Assembly: GCA_019351895.1 (NCBI GenBank)
Contig: JABBOH010000007.1
Coordinates: 1-64,000, forward strand
From: Pseudomonadota bacterium
GTDB lineage: Bacteria; Pseudomonadota; Alphaproteobacteria; Acetobacterales; Acetobacteraceae
Reading direction: 5' to 3'
DNA: 64,000 bases
Part shown: positions 26,205 through 34,437 of the stretch, one piece after another
How the letters are laid out: the number at the start of each line of letters is the position of its first letter
Position numbering within the stretch: the first letter of the stretch is position 1
Made by a program: the position numbers and the translations under genes
Notes under the pieces: generated by a model
What the model was told of the DNA's origin: nothing
Databases searched by the model: none
What the model saw: only the letters and a program-made list of their open reading frames with translations

Positions 26205-26680
26205 GCACCGCCGACGCCGTAATCGGCGACGTGCCCAAGCTCGAGGGCGCGCCGCCCTCCGTGCTCGTCATCACCGCCCCCTATTACCGGCAGGTGGTGG
26301 ACGGCATGGTGGCCGGCGCCCGGCAGGTGCTCGACGGCATCGGCGCCGAATACGAGGTGGTGGAGGTCGCCGGCGCCTACGAGTTGCCCCAGGCGCTCCG
26401 GCTCGCGGCGGGAGCCGGAGCGCCCTTCGACGGCTTTGTGCTGATCGGCTGCGTCATCAAGGGCGAGACCGACCACTACGATTTCATTTGCCGCTCGGCG
26501 ATGGACGGGATCATGCAGGTGGCGCTGGACCACAAGCTTTGCCTCGGCACCGCGCTGCTGACCGTCGACACCATCGATCAGGCCCTGGCGCGGTCCGGCG
26601 CCGAGCACAACAAGGGGGCCGAGGCCGCGATCGCCATGCTCAAGCAGATCGCGCTGCTCCACCATCTGGAACGGATATGA
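26201..26680 (+). CDS. ribH: 6,7-dimethyl-8-ribityllumazine synthase
   Basis: 159 residues. Family blocks: VLVITAPYYRQVVDGMVAGA, EVVEVAGAYELPQALRLA and FVLIGCVIKGETDHYDFI, the last carrying the phosphate and catalytic His region. It condenses the RibB product with the pyrimidine intermediate to give lumazine, the substrate of RibE. Overlaps of 4 bases with ribBX upstream and nusB downstream indicate a single translationally coupled operon. Confidence 0.96.
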   Translation: MSTADAVIGDVPKLEGAPPSVLVITAPYYRQVVDGMVAGARQVLDGIGAEYEVVEVAGAYELPQALRLAAGAGAPFDGFVLIGCVIKGETDHYDFICRSAMDGIMQVALDHKLCLGTALLTVDTIDQALARSGAEHNKGAEAAIAMLKQIALLHHLERI

Positions 26681-27213
26681 TGGCGATACGACCGCCTGAC
26701 GCCAAAGCTGGACGGACGCAGGGCCGCCCCCGGACCGGGGCGCGGGTCGCGGCCGTGCAGGCGCTGTTTCAAAGCGAGCAGGCGGAGGAAACCGGCGAGA
26801 CGGTGATCGACCAGTTCACCCGCCACCGGCTGGGCGCCGTGCCGGATGCCGGCGGTTATGAGGAAGGCCGCGTGCCGGATGCGCACGTGCCGCTGTTCGC
26901 GAGCATCGTCCGCGCCGCCGTGCGCGACCAGGACCAGATCGACGCGCTGATCGCGGCGAGCCTGCCGCCCGACTGGCCCTTCGACCGGCTGGACCCCGTG
27001 CTGCGGGCGCTGCTGCGCGCGGGCGCGGCCGAACTCCGGATGGAGAACGGGCCGCCGATCCGGGTCGTGATCAACGAGTATCTGGATGTGGCGCACGGCT
27101 TCTTCACGGGTGACGAGCCGCGCATGGTGAACGGCATGCTGGACGCCCTGGCGCGGCGCGCGCGTCCCGCGGAATTCGGCGCGACGCCGCCCGCGGAAGC
27201 GTCCGCCAGCTGA
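26677..27213 (+). CDS. nusB: transcription antitermination factor NusB
   Basis: 178 residues from ATG 26677, overlapping ribH by 4 bases; the in-frame upstream extension is only ribH shadow. After a short basic leader comes the NusB fold: ARVAAVQALFQSEQAEE, DQIDALIAASLPPDWPFDRL, and LDPVLRALLRAGAAELRM, ending with VVINEYLDVAHGFFTGDEPR. It binds boxA RNA with NusE to promote rRNA antitermination. The ribH-nusB-thiL order is standard. Confidence 0.94.
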   Translation: MMAIRPPDAKAGRTQGRPRTGARVAAVQALFQSEQAEETGETVIDQFTRHRLGAVPDAGGYEEGRVPDAHVPLFASIVRAAVRDQDQIDALIAASLPPDWPFDRLDPVLRALLRAGAAELRMENGPPIRVVINEYLDVAHGFFTGDEPRMVNGMLDALARRARPAEFGATPPAEASAS

Positions 27214-27224
27214 TCGCGCCTCGC

Positions 27225-28193
27225 GTGGGCGATCCGGCGGCGGCGGGCCTGCCCTCCGAATTCGATCTCATAGGGCGCCACTTCAGGCCGCTCGCGGGGC
27301 CGGGCGCGCTCGATCTCGAGGACGACGCGGCGATTGTCGTGCCGCCCCCGGGACGCGTGCTGGTGATGGCGGCGGATGCCATGGTCGCGGGCGTGCATTA
27401 CCTGCCGGACGATCCGGCGGACGGCGTCGCGCGCAAGCTGCTGCGGGTGAACCTTTCCGATCTTGCCGCGATGGGGGCCGCGCCGCTCGGCTACCTGCTG
27501 ACCGTCTCGGCGCCGACGGACACGCCGGACGGCTGGTTCGCGGCCTTCGCGGCGGGTCTTGCCGCCGATCAGGCGGAGTTCGGCGTGACGCTGCTGGGCG
27601 GCGACACGACCAGCACGCCGGGCCCGGTCACGTTGTCGCTCACCATCATCGGCCATGTGGCGCCGGGCGCGGCCATACGGCGGCGGGGTGCGAAGCCCGG
27701 GGACGAGGTCTGGGTCACGGGCACGATCGGGGACGGGGCGCTCGGCCTCGCCGTGTCGCTCGGGAGGCTTGAGGACGCGACCGGCTATCTGCGCGGCCGC
27801 TACCGGGTGCCGACGCCGCGTCTCGGGCTGCCGCTCGCGGGCGTCGTCTCCGCCGCGATCGACGTGTCGGACGGTTTGCTGCAGGACCTCGGCCACCTCT
27901 GCCGTCTCGCCGGATGCGGTGCCGAGATCGAGGCGGGGCTGGTGCCGCTATCCGAGTCAGCGCGGGCGGCGGGACCGGGCTTGCTCGCCGACATCCTGGG
28001 CGGCGGCGACGATTACGAGCTACTGCTGGCGGTGCCTGAGGGCAGGGGAGCGGCACTCGCCGCAGATTGCGCGGCGCTCGGTGTGCCGCTGACGCGGATC
28101 GGGCGCTTCACGGGCGGAGGCGCCGGGGTGCGCGTCGTCGACGCGGCTCACGAGACGCTGACGATCGCCCGCCACGGCTGGAGCCATTTCTGA
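27225..28193 (+). CDS. thiL: thiamine-monophosphate kinase
   Basis: 322 residues from a GTG start eleven bases after nusB. Motifs of the ThiL/PurM-like fold: SEFDLIGRHFRPLA at the amino end, LDLEDDAAIV, VLVMAADAMVAGVHYLPDD with the metal aspartates, LRVNLSDLAAMGAAPLGYLL, LLGGDTTSTPG, AIDVSDGLLQDLGHLC and ILGGGDDYELLLAV. It phosphorylates thiamine phosphate to thiamine diphosphate. A slightly different start is possible because the first eight residues are not conserved. Confidence 0.95.
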   Translation: MGDPAAAGLPSEFDLIGRHFRPLAGPGALDLEDDAAIVVPPPGRVLVMAADAMVAGVHYLPDDPADGVARKLLRVNLSDLAAMGAAPLGYLLTVSAPTDTPDGWFAAFAAGLAADQAEFGVTLLGGDTTSTPGPVTLSLTIIGHVAPGAAIRRRGAKPGDEVWVTGTIGDGALGLAVSLGRLEDATGYLRGRYRVPTPRLGLPLAGVVSAAIDVSDGLLQDLGHLCRLAGCGAEIEAGLVPLSESARAAGPGLLADILGGGDDYELLLAVPEGRGAALAADCAALGVPLTRIGRFTGGGAGVRVVDAAHETLTIARHGWSHF

Positions 28194-28212
28194 CTTTAGG
28201 CGCGGGTGAGCG

Positions 28213-28758
28213 TCACAGGCCGCCGGTGCTGCCGTTGACGCCGCCGCCGCCCTGGGTGCCGCCGAGATCGCCGCCCGCGCCGCCGACGCGGCCGACATTG
28301 CCGAACAACTGCTGCAGAATCGAGACCGAGGCGCCCGGCGTCGCCGTCGATCCCGGGGCCATGCCGATATCCTTGCCGTCGGCCTTGTCATAGACCTTCA
28401 TCGACCGCAGCACGCCGTTCTGGCCGAAGTTCAGCACGACCACGCGCTGCTTCAACACGCCGGGCAGCCGGCCGACCCGGGGCCGGGTGATCTGGCTGAT
28501 ATAGACCCAGCTGTTGTCGTCGAAGGTCTCGTGCGTGGTGGGCGACCCCAGCAGCGCCGTCGCATCGGCTGTGGTGGAGACGCCCGGGGTGAGCTGCTTC
28601 AGCGTGTCGGACTGAATGGGGTCGCCGCGCGTCGTCGCCTGCGCCTGGAAAAGGCTGCATCCCGCGAGGGGCATGCCGATGACGAGGCAGGCCACGGCGG
28701 CGGCGTGGCGGAAGCCGGTACGGCATCTCGGCGAAGCTGTCTGCAACACGCGGGTCAT
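28213..28758 (-). CDS. BamE/SmpA/OmlA-family outer membrane lipoprotein
   Basis: 181 residues from ATG 28758, which has a strong GGAGG-type site. Signal peptide with lipobox LAGC near residue 34, then the BamE fold: LKQLTPGVSTTADATALLGS, HETFDDNSWVYISQ and VVVLNFGQNGVLRSMKVYD. BamE assists the BAM complex inserting outer-membrane beta-barrels. The carboxyl tail is a Gly-rich, disordered-looking extension (GGAGGDLGGTQGGGGVNGS) found in alphaproteobacterial members. It diverges from the YceD gene. Confidence 0.88.
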   Translation of the reverse strand: MTRVLQTASPRCRTGFRHAAAVACLVIGMPLAGCSLFQAQATTRGDPIQSDTLKQLTPGVSTTADATALLGSPTTHETFDDNSWVYISQITRPRVGRLPGVLKQRVVVLNFGQNGVLRSMKVYDKADGKDIGMAPGSTATPGASVSILQQLFGNVGRVGGAGGDLGGTQGGGGVNGSTGGL

Positions 28759-28955
28759 TCCTCCGTCTCCTCCCAGCCACGACCGAAGCTGTCGCGCGGC
28801 AGCGGCAGGCGGCGGAGCCCCTCTCGGCCCTCGGCCGCGAAGGCCGCTGGGTGTCATGCCCCCGATCCGCTGTCAACTGATCGCGCGCTGGCGTATGGTC
28901 GCACGCGACCGCGCCCCCGGCGCAACCCGTTCCCCTGCCTGCGAGCATCCCGACG

Positions 28956-29468
28956 ATGACATCCGAATTTTCCCGCACGCTTCCGGTGGCCCAGATCGGC
29001 ATGAGCGAAACGTCGCGCAGCATCGAGGCGACGCCCGAGGAATGCGCGCTGATCGCCGAGCGGCTCGGCCTGCAAAGCCTCATCTCCTTCAGCGCGACCT
29101 TTCGCATCAGCAGGCAGGCGGGCGGCGACGAGTATCTCGCCCAGGGCCGCCTGCACGCGCGGGCAGAGCGCACCTGCGTCGTCTCGCTCGACACCTTCAC
29201 CGAACCCGCGGACCTCACCTTCACGATCCGATTCGTGACCGAGGAGGCGAGCGAGGACGAGGCGCTGGAAGCACCCTACGATTATGAGGAAGGCCCGGAC
29301 GAGGTCGTCTACGAGAACGACATGCTCGACCTGGGGGAGGCGGCGGTGCAGGAGTATGCGCTGGCGCTGAACCCCTATCCGCGCAAGCCGGGGGCCCGGC
29401 TCGAGAAGGTGAGCGAGGAAAACCTCAATCCCTTCGCTGTGTTGAAAAACTTATCCCAGCCCAACTAG
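28956..29468 (+). CDS. YceD family (DUF177) protein
   Basis: 170 residues matching DUF177/YceD: RTLPVAQIGMSETSRSIEA, then GRLHARAERTCVVSLDTF with the conserved Cys, an acidic stretch, and the invariant carboxyl motif NPYPRKPG after DMLDLGEAAVQEYALAL. YceD is linked to 23S rRNA maturation or accumulation and is regularly encoded just before rpmF, as here. No export signal. Alphaproteobacterial members carry the extended amino end seen here. Confidence 0.9.
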   Translation: MTSEFSRTLPVAQIGMSETSRSIEATPEECALIAERLGLQSLISFSATFRISRQAGGDEYLAQGRLHARAERTCVVSLDTFTEPADLTFTIRFVTEEASEDEALEAPYDYEEGPDEVVYENDMLDLGEAAVQEYALALNPYPRKPGARLEKVSEENLNPFAVLKNLSQPN

Positions 29469-29617
29469 CGCCGCACATGTAAGGGTTGTGATAGGTTCGG
29501 GGTGCGCGCGCTTGCTGCACCGGGGTGTCTCTGGTAAGTGCCGCGCCTCACGCCAGCAGGCTAATCCGATCCCGATCGCCTTGATCGGCGGTCCGTAACG
29601 CGAAAGGGGTTCCGGCG

Positions 29618-29821
29618 ATGGCCGTTCCCAAAAGAAAGACGTCGCCGTCCCGCCGTGGAATGCGCCGCAGCCACCACGCGATCCAGAGCGAGAGCTTCGC
29701 CGAGTGCAGCAATTGCGGCGAGCTGAAGCGCCCGCACCACGTCTGCAGCCATTGCGGCCATTACGACGGCCGTGAGGTGGTGGGCGCGGGCAAGGCGCTC
29801 AAGGGCGCGGTCCGGGCCTGA
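29618..29821 (+). CDS. rpmF: 50S ribosomal protein L32
   Basis: 67 residues: basic amino end [20 protein letters not shown] and a zinc ribbon with two CxxC pairs ([18 protein letters not shown]). It is a late-assembling protein of the large ribosomal subunit. The 149 bases between the YceD stop and this ATG hold a small dyad, CCGATC-5-GATCGG at 29572-29588, of unknown role. It is followed after 34 bases by plsX. Confidence 0.96.
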   Translation: MAVPKRKTSPSRRGMRRSHHAIQSESFAECSNCGELKRPHHVCSHCGHYDGREVVGAGKALKGAVRA

Positions 29822-29855
29822 ACCCCGCCACCAGCTTCGATCACCCCCGGCCGAG

Positions 29856-30971
29856 ATGACCGACGCGGCCAGCGCGGCGCCATTTGCCTTGGCAGTCGAT
29901 GCCATGGGCGGGGACGATGCCCCGGCCATGGTCGTGGCTGGCATGGCGCTGGCGGCCGAGCGCCACCCCGGCGCCCGGTTCCTCCTCGTGGGCGACGAGG
30001 CGAGGCTGACGCCGTTGCTGGCGTCTCATGCGCGCGCGCGTGCCGCCTGCACCATCCGCCATGCGAGCGAGACCGTGTCCGGCGACATGAAGCCGACGGT
30101 CGCACTTCGGCTGCGGGAATCCTCGATGCGGGTCGCGGTCGACGCGGTCGCGAGCGGCGAGGCGAGTGGCCTCGTCTCGGCCGGCAATACTGGCGCGCTG
30201 ATGGCGCTCGCGAAAATCGTCATCAAGACGCTGCCCGGCATCGACCGCCCGGCGATGGCGGCCGCCGTACCCTCGGCGCGCGGGGACGTGGTGATGCTCG
30301 ATCTCGGCGCCAACGTCGTCTGCGACAGCCGCAACCTCGTCGAATTCGCGATCATGGGCGAGATGTTCGCCCGCACCGTGCTCGGCATCCCCGAACCCAC
30401 GATCGGCCTGCTCAATGTCGGCTCCGAGGAGTTGAAGGGCGACGACCGCATCCGCCGCGCGGCCGATGTGCTGCGCGCCAGCCATATCGGCGGCCGTTTC
30501 CAGGGCTTCGTCGAAGGCCATGACATCGCCGCCGGCACGACGGACGTGATCGTGACGGACGGTTTCACCGGCAATGTGGCGCTCAAGACCGGCGAGGGCG
30601 CGCTCAAGCTCATGGGCGGGCTGCTGCGGCAGGTCTTTACGAGCAGCGTATCCGCCAAGCTCGCCTACATGCTGGCCCGGACGGGCCTCGACCGGCTGCG
30701 CGAATGGCTCGACCCCCGGCGCTACAACGGCGCGGTGCTGGTCGGGCTCAACAGCGTCGTCGTCAAATCCCACGGCGGCACGGATGCGCTCGGCTTCGCC
30801 CATGCCGTCGATGTCGCGATGAACATGGTGACCCACGGCTTCACCGCCGGCATCGCCGAGGGGCTCGCCAAGCTCGCGGCGCAGGAGAACGCGGTCAGTC
30901 TGATGTCGGCCGACGCGCCGGCGGAGGAGGGGCGGAGCGCGACCTCGGTCCCCCTGGCTTCGGCGAAATAA
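29856..30971 (+). CDS. plsX: phosphate acyltransferase PlsX
   Basis: 371 residues from ATG 29856. It makes acyl-phosphate from acyl-ACP for phospholipid synthesis. Conserved blocks: FALAVDAMGGDDAPAMVV at the start, VSAGNTGALMALAKI, TDGFTGNVALKTGEGALKLM, and LVGLNSVVVKSHGGTDALGF near the end. The in-frame GTG upstream lies inside rpmF and is rejected. Order rpmF-plsX-fabH links membrane lipid and ribosome supply in one transcript. Confidence 0.96.
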   Translation: MTDAASAAPFALAVDAMGGDDAPAMVVAGMALAAERHPGARFLLVGDEARLTPLLASHARARAACTIRHASETVSGDMKPTVALRLRESSMRVAVDAVASGEASGLVSAGNTGALMALAKIVIKTLPGIDRPAMAAAVPSARGDVVMLDLGANVVCDSRNLVEFAIMGEMFARTVLGIPEPTIGLLNVGSEELKGDDRIRRAADVLRASHIGGRFQGFVEGHDIAAGTTDVIVTDGFTGNVALKTGEGALKLMGGLLRQVFTSSVSAKLAYMLARTGLDRLREWLDPRRYNGAVLVGLNSVVVKSHGGTDALGFAHAVDVAMNMVTHGFTAGIAEGLAKLAAQENAVSLMSADAPAEEGRSATSVPLASAK

Positions 30972-30977
30972 CCCGTC

Positions 30978-31964
30978 ATGGTGTCACCCATGCGGTCTCG
31001 GCTCGCGGGCGCGGGCGGCTACTTGCCCGGCCACCTCGTCACCAATGACGATCTCGCGGCGACGCTCGACACGTCGGACGCCTGGATCGTCGAGCGCACG
31101 GGCATCCGGCAGCGCTACCGGGTCGGGCCTGCGGATACCACGACCTCCATGGCCGCCGCCGCCGCCCGCCGCGCGCTCGCGATGGCCGGGGCCACGGCGG
31201 CCGATGTCGATCTCATCATCGTCGGCACAAGCACGCCCGATCAGGCCTTCCCGTCCGTCGCCGTGCGCGTGCAGGCGCTGCTCGGCATCGAGCGCGGCTT
31301 CGGCTTCGATGTCTCCGCCGCCTGCGCGGGCTTCGTCTATGCCCTGTCGCTCGCGGACGCGCTGATCCGCACCGGACAGGCGCGCGGCGCGCTGGTGATC
31401 GGGTCGGAGGCCTTCTCCCGCATCCTCGACTATACCGACCGTGGCACCTGCGTGCTGTTCGGGGACGGCGCCGGCGCGGTGTTCCTCCGCGCGGCGGCGG
31501 GCGAGGGCGCGGACGGCATCCTGTCGACCCATCTGCATGCGCAGGGCAGCCTGGGCGACATCCTGTATGTCGACGGCGCGCTCGGTGTCGCCGACAGCGC
31601 CGGGCAGCCGCTGCCGGGCAAGCTGCGCATGAACGGGCGGGAGGTCTTCCGCCACGCCGTCCAGCGCCTCTCCGAAAGCGTGGACGAGGCGCTCAGCGCC
31701 AACGGGCTCGGCCGCGCCGATGTCGACTGGCTCGTGCCGCATCAGGCCAATATCCGGATCATCGACGGCATGGGCCGCAAGCTCGGCCTGCCGCCGGAGC
31801 GGGTGGTCATCACGGTCGACCGTCACGCCAATACCTCGGCCGCCTCGATCCCGCTGGCGCTCGCCGAAGCGATGGAGGATGGCCGCATCGGCCAGGGGCA
31901 GCTCGTGCTGATGGAGGCGCTGGGCGGCGGCCTCGTCTGGGGATCGGCGCTCGTCCGGCTGTAG
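30978..31964 (+). CDS. fabH: beta-ketoacyl-ACP synthase III
   Basis: 328 residues, normal length. The Cys-His-Asn triad is visible: DVSAACAGFVYAL near residue 117, LVPHQANIRIIDG near residue 252 and HANTSAASIPLALAEA near residue 280. It condenses acetyl-CoA with malonyl-ACP to start fatty acid synthesis. Start ATG at 30978 or 30990; only the four extra residues differ. Seven bases after plsX, same operon. Confidence 0.96.
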   Translation: MVSPMRSRLAGAGGYLPGHLVTNDDLAATLDTSDAWIVERTGIRQRYRVGPADTTTSMAAAAARRALAMAGATAADVDLIIVGTSTPDQAFPSVAVRVQALLGIERGFGFDVSAACAGFVYALSLADALIRTGQARGALVIGSEAFSRILDYTDRGTCVLFGDGAGAVFLRAAAGEGADGILSTHLHAQGSLGDILYVDGALGVADSAGQPLPGKLRMNGREVFRHAVQRLSESVDEALSANGLGRADVDWLVPHQANIRIIDGMGRKLGLPPERVVITVDRHANTSAASIPLALAEAMEDGRIGQGQLVLMEALGGGLVWGSALVRL

Positions 31965-32008
31965 TCGCCCAGGGCGCCGCCGCGATCCGAACAAAACATC
32001 AGCGCTCC

Positions 32009-32038
32009 AATGCTTTGATGGTGAAGCATTCGTTGACT
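32009..32038 (+). promoter_or_regulatory. hairpin and -35-like element before ihfA
   Basis: A perfect inverted repeat AATGCTT-8-AAGCATT (32009-32030) is directly followed by TTGACT (32033-32038), a good -35 hexamer; a weak -10 could be TACCGT at 32055-32060 after 16 bases. The dyad may be an operator or a weak end for the fabH transcript. Confidence 0.4.
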
Positions 32039-32066
32039 CGTGGGCGGGCGATGCTACCGTTGCGTC

Positions 32067-32381
32067 ATGAGTACAGTGACACGCGCCCAATTGGCCGAGA
32101 CCATCTACGCACAGGTCGGTCTGTCGCGGAACGAGTCCGCCGATCTCCTGGAAGCGGTCCTGGAACGCATCTCTACAGCGCTCGAGGCTGGAGAATCCGT
32201 TAAAATCAGTGGGTTCGGGACCTTTTCTGTGCGCCAGAAAGGCCGCCGCATCGGCCGCAACCCCAAGACCGGCGTCGAGGTTCCGATCCTGCCGCGCCGC
32301 GTCCTGGTCTTCCGGCCAAGCCAGGTTCTCAAAGGCACCGTAAACGGTGAAGTCGTCGATGATGACGGTGAAGATTCATGA
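32067..32381 (+). CDS. ihfA: integration host factor subunit alpha
   Basis: 104 residues of the HU/IHF fold. [20 protein letters not shown] at the amino end, [20 protein letters not shown] at the dimer core, and the DNA-bending arm [21 protein letters not shown]. With IhfB it bends DNA at specific sites. The start at 32067 is the conserved one; a nine-residue upstream extension is unlikely. It overlaps the MerR gene by 4 bases, the standard alphaproteobacterial arrangement. Confidence 0.94.
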   Translation: MSTVTRAQLAETIYAQVGLSRNESADLLEAVLERISTALEAGESVKISGFGTFSVRQKGRRIGRNPKTGVEVPILPRRVLVFRPSQVLKGTVNGEVVDDDGEDS

Positions 32382-32977
32382 GCGTGATGCCGCTGCCGCG
32401 GGACGATGACGATCAGGCCGCCCGCGCCAAACCCAAAAAAGCCCCGACAGCATTTCGCACAATCAGCGAGGTGGCTGATGATCTTCATATCCCACAGCAT
32501 GTTCTGCGCTTTTGGGAGACGAAGTTCACTCAGGTGAAGCCGCTGAAGCGCGGTGGGGGGCGGCGCTACTACCGCCCGGACGACATCACGCTGCTGCGCC
32601 GCATCTCGCACCTCCTCTACACCCAGGGCTACACGATCAAGGGCGTGCAGCGCCTGCTGCGGGAAGGCGGGGGCCGTCTCGCCGACGACATTCCGCCCCC
32701 CGTGGTCGACGATCACGAGGCGGAGCCGGACCGGGAGGCAGAGGCCTTCATCCTGCACGAGCCGGAGCCAGCCCCGGCGAACCTGCCCAAGTTGCCGTCC
32801 GAACCGGCGGGCGCCACCCGGCTGCCGTTGCGCTTCATTCCGCGCCGGGTCGCCCTACCGCCCTCGATCGAGAGCCAGCGGGCATCGCCGCCGGACGACG
32901 AGGCGGCGCGGCTCCGTCACGCGATGATGGACATGCTTGGCCGCCTGGAGGAGTTGCGCGCAATCCTCGCGCGGTAG
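32378..32977 (+). CDS. MerR family transcriptional regulator
   Basis: 199 residues. N-terminal winged-helix MerR domain: [20 protein letters not shown], then [20 protein letters not shown] and [15 protein letters not shown]. The carboxyl half is acidic/Pro-rich and has no metal-binding cysteines, so it does not look like a metal sensor. It is the conserved MerR protein found after ihfA in alphaproteobacteria; its targets are unknown. Confidence 0.9.
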   Translation: MSVMPLPRDDDDQAARAKPKKAPTAFRTISEVADDLHIPQHVLRFWETKFTQVKPLKRGGGRRYYRPDDITLLRRISHLLYTQGYTIKGVQRLLREGGGRLADDIPPPVVDDHEAEPDREAEAFILHEPEPAPANLPKLPSEPAGATRLPLRFIPRRVALPPSIESQRASPPDDEAARLRHAMMDMLGRLEELRAILAR

Positions 32978-33035
32978 ACGCCCGGCGGCTCAGTCCGCGA
33001 ATATTCCATAGGGCAGGCGGCTTCCGTGCGGGCGT

Positions 33036-33051
33036 GGCGGCTCAGGCCGCC
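33036..33051. terminator. small GC hairpin between convergent genes
   Basis: GGCGGC-tcag-GCCGCC, six-bp stem with 4-base loop, overlapping the stop codon of the minus-strand ribokinase gene and lying 60 bases after the merR stop. It lacks a T tract, so terminator function is only suggested by position. Confidence 0.35.
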
Positions 33052-33959
33052 GCGATGAGGGCGTCGACCTCGGACCGGAGGGGCATGCCGGCACCCGCCC
33101 CCGCGCGCGTGACCTTCAGCCCCGCGACCGCACAGGCGAAGCCGATGGCGTCCTCCAGGCGCCTCCCCTCCGAGAGCGCGACGGCGATGCCCGCGTTGAA
33201 GCTATCGCCCGCGCCGGTCGTGTCGACCACAGCACCGGCTCTGACGGCGGGCGCCATGACCGTGCGCCCGTCCCGGCGCAGCAGCGCGCCCGCGGCACCC
33301 ATGGTGACGACGACGGCGCCCGCGCCGCGCCCGATCAGCACGTCGGCGGCGCGCTCCGCCTCCTCCGGCGTCGTCACCGGCAATCCGGACAGCATGGCGG
33401 CCTCGGTCTCGTTCGGCGTCAGGATATCGACCAGCGCCAGCAGGTCGCGGTCGAGCGCGAAGGCGGGGGCCGGGTTGAGGATGGTCGTGACGCCGCGCTT
33501 GCGCGCCTCGGTCAGCCCATGCGCCACCAGGGGCAGCGGCACCTCGAGCTGGGTCAGGAATACGGCCGCGCGGCCAATCGCTTCGCCCGCGAGGTCGATC
33601 TCGGCGGTGCTCAGCATCGCGGCCGCGCCCGGCACCACGATGATGGCGTTCTCGCCTGCGCGGTCGTCGATGATGATGGCGGCGGCGCCGGTCGGGGCGT
33701 CGGCGCTCTCGAACAGGAAAGACGTGCCGACGCCCTCCATCTCATAGATGCCGCGCGCCATGGCGCCGAACTCGTCGCGCCCGATCTTGGCGAGGAACTG
33801 CACGGGGGCGGAGAGCCGCGCGGCGGCGATGGCCTGGTTCGATCCCTTGCCGCCGGGCCCGATGCGAAAGCCGGAACCGATGATGGTTTCGGTCCAGGCC
33901 GGCAGGCGCGGCGTCAGGAAGGTGAGGTCGGCGGCGAAGATGCCCATGACGACGATCAT
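33042..33959 (-). CDS. rbsK: ribokinase (PfkB family sugar kinase)
   Basis: 305 residues from ATG 33959. The sugar-binding motif RIGPGGKGSNQAIAAARL near residue 37 is of the ribokinase subtype (GGKGANQAVAAARL), and the carboxyl PfkB signature VDTTGAGDSFNAGIAVAL holds the catalytic Asp near residue 250. It phosphorylates ribose to ribose 5-phosphate. No transporter lies beside it; the nucleoside hydrolase operon in the same window is one possible ribose source. It lies 10 bases after the bcp gene on the same strand. Confidence 0.88.
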   Translation of the reverse strand: MIVVMGIFAADLTFLTPRLPAWTETIIGSGFRIGPGGKGSNQAIAAARLSAPVQFLAKIGRDEFGAMARGIYEMEGVGTSFLFESADAPTGAAAIIIDDRAGENAIIVVPGAAAMLSTAEIDLAGEAIGRAAVFLTQLEVPLPLVAHGLTEARKRGVTTILNPAPAFALDRDLLALVDILTPNETEAAMLSGLPVTTPEEAERAADVLIGRGAGAVVVTMGAAGALLRRDGRTVMAPAVRAGAVVDTTGAGDSFNAGIAVALSEGRRLEDAIGFACAVAGLKVTRAGAGAGMPLRSEVDALIAAA

Positions 33960-33969
33960 CGGTCTCGCC

Positions 33970-34437
33970 TCACCCGAGCGCCTGGGCGGCTTTGAGCACC
34001 TCGGCCGCATGGCCGGGCACGGACACCTTGCGCCACACCCGCGCGACCTTGCCCGCCTTGTCGATGAGGAAGGTGGTGCGCTCGATCCCCATGTATTTCT
34101 TGCCGTACATCGATTTCTCGGCCCAGCAGCCATAGCGCTCCGTCACGTCGCTGGCTTCGTCCGAAGCGAGGGGGAAGGTGAGGTTATATTTCGCCGCGAA
34201 CTTCTCGATCGGCTTCATCGGGTCCTTGGAGACGCCGATCACATCGAGGCCGAGATGGCCGAGCTGGGGCAGCGCCTCCTGGAAGGCGCAGGCCTCCTTG
34301 GTGCAGCCGGGCGTGTCCGCCTTGGGATAGAAGTAGAGCAGCAGCGGCTTGCCGGCGTAGTCGGCCAGCCGGACGGTGCGGCCCCCCGAGGCGGGCATCT
34401 CGAACGGCGGTGCCTGATCGCCTTCGTTCACGCTCAT
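33970..34437 (-). CDS. bcp: thioredoxin-dependent thiol peroxidase (Bcp/PrxQ)
   Basis: 155 residues. The peroxidatic Cys is in YPKADTPGCTKEACAFQEAL with the PrxQ-type second Cys five residues later. Starts GDQAPPFEMPASGG and ends with the resolving helix. It reduces H2O2 and organic peroxides. Its ATG overlaps the glnE stop by 4 bases, so it is translationally coupled to that gene; a longer in-frame upstream extension is glnE shadow and is dismissed. Confidence 0.94.
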   Translation of the reverse strand: MSVNEGDQAPPFEMPASGGRTVRLADYAGKPLLLYFYPKADTPGCTKEACAFQEALPQLGHLGLDVIGVSKDPMKPIEKFAAKYNLTFPLASDEASDVTERYGCWAEKSMYGKKYMGIERTTFLIDKAGKVARVWRKVSVPGHAAEVLKAAQALG

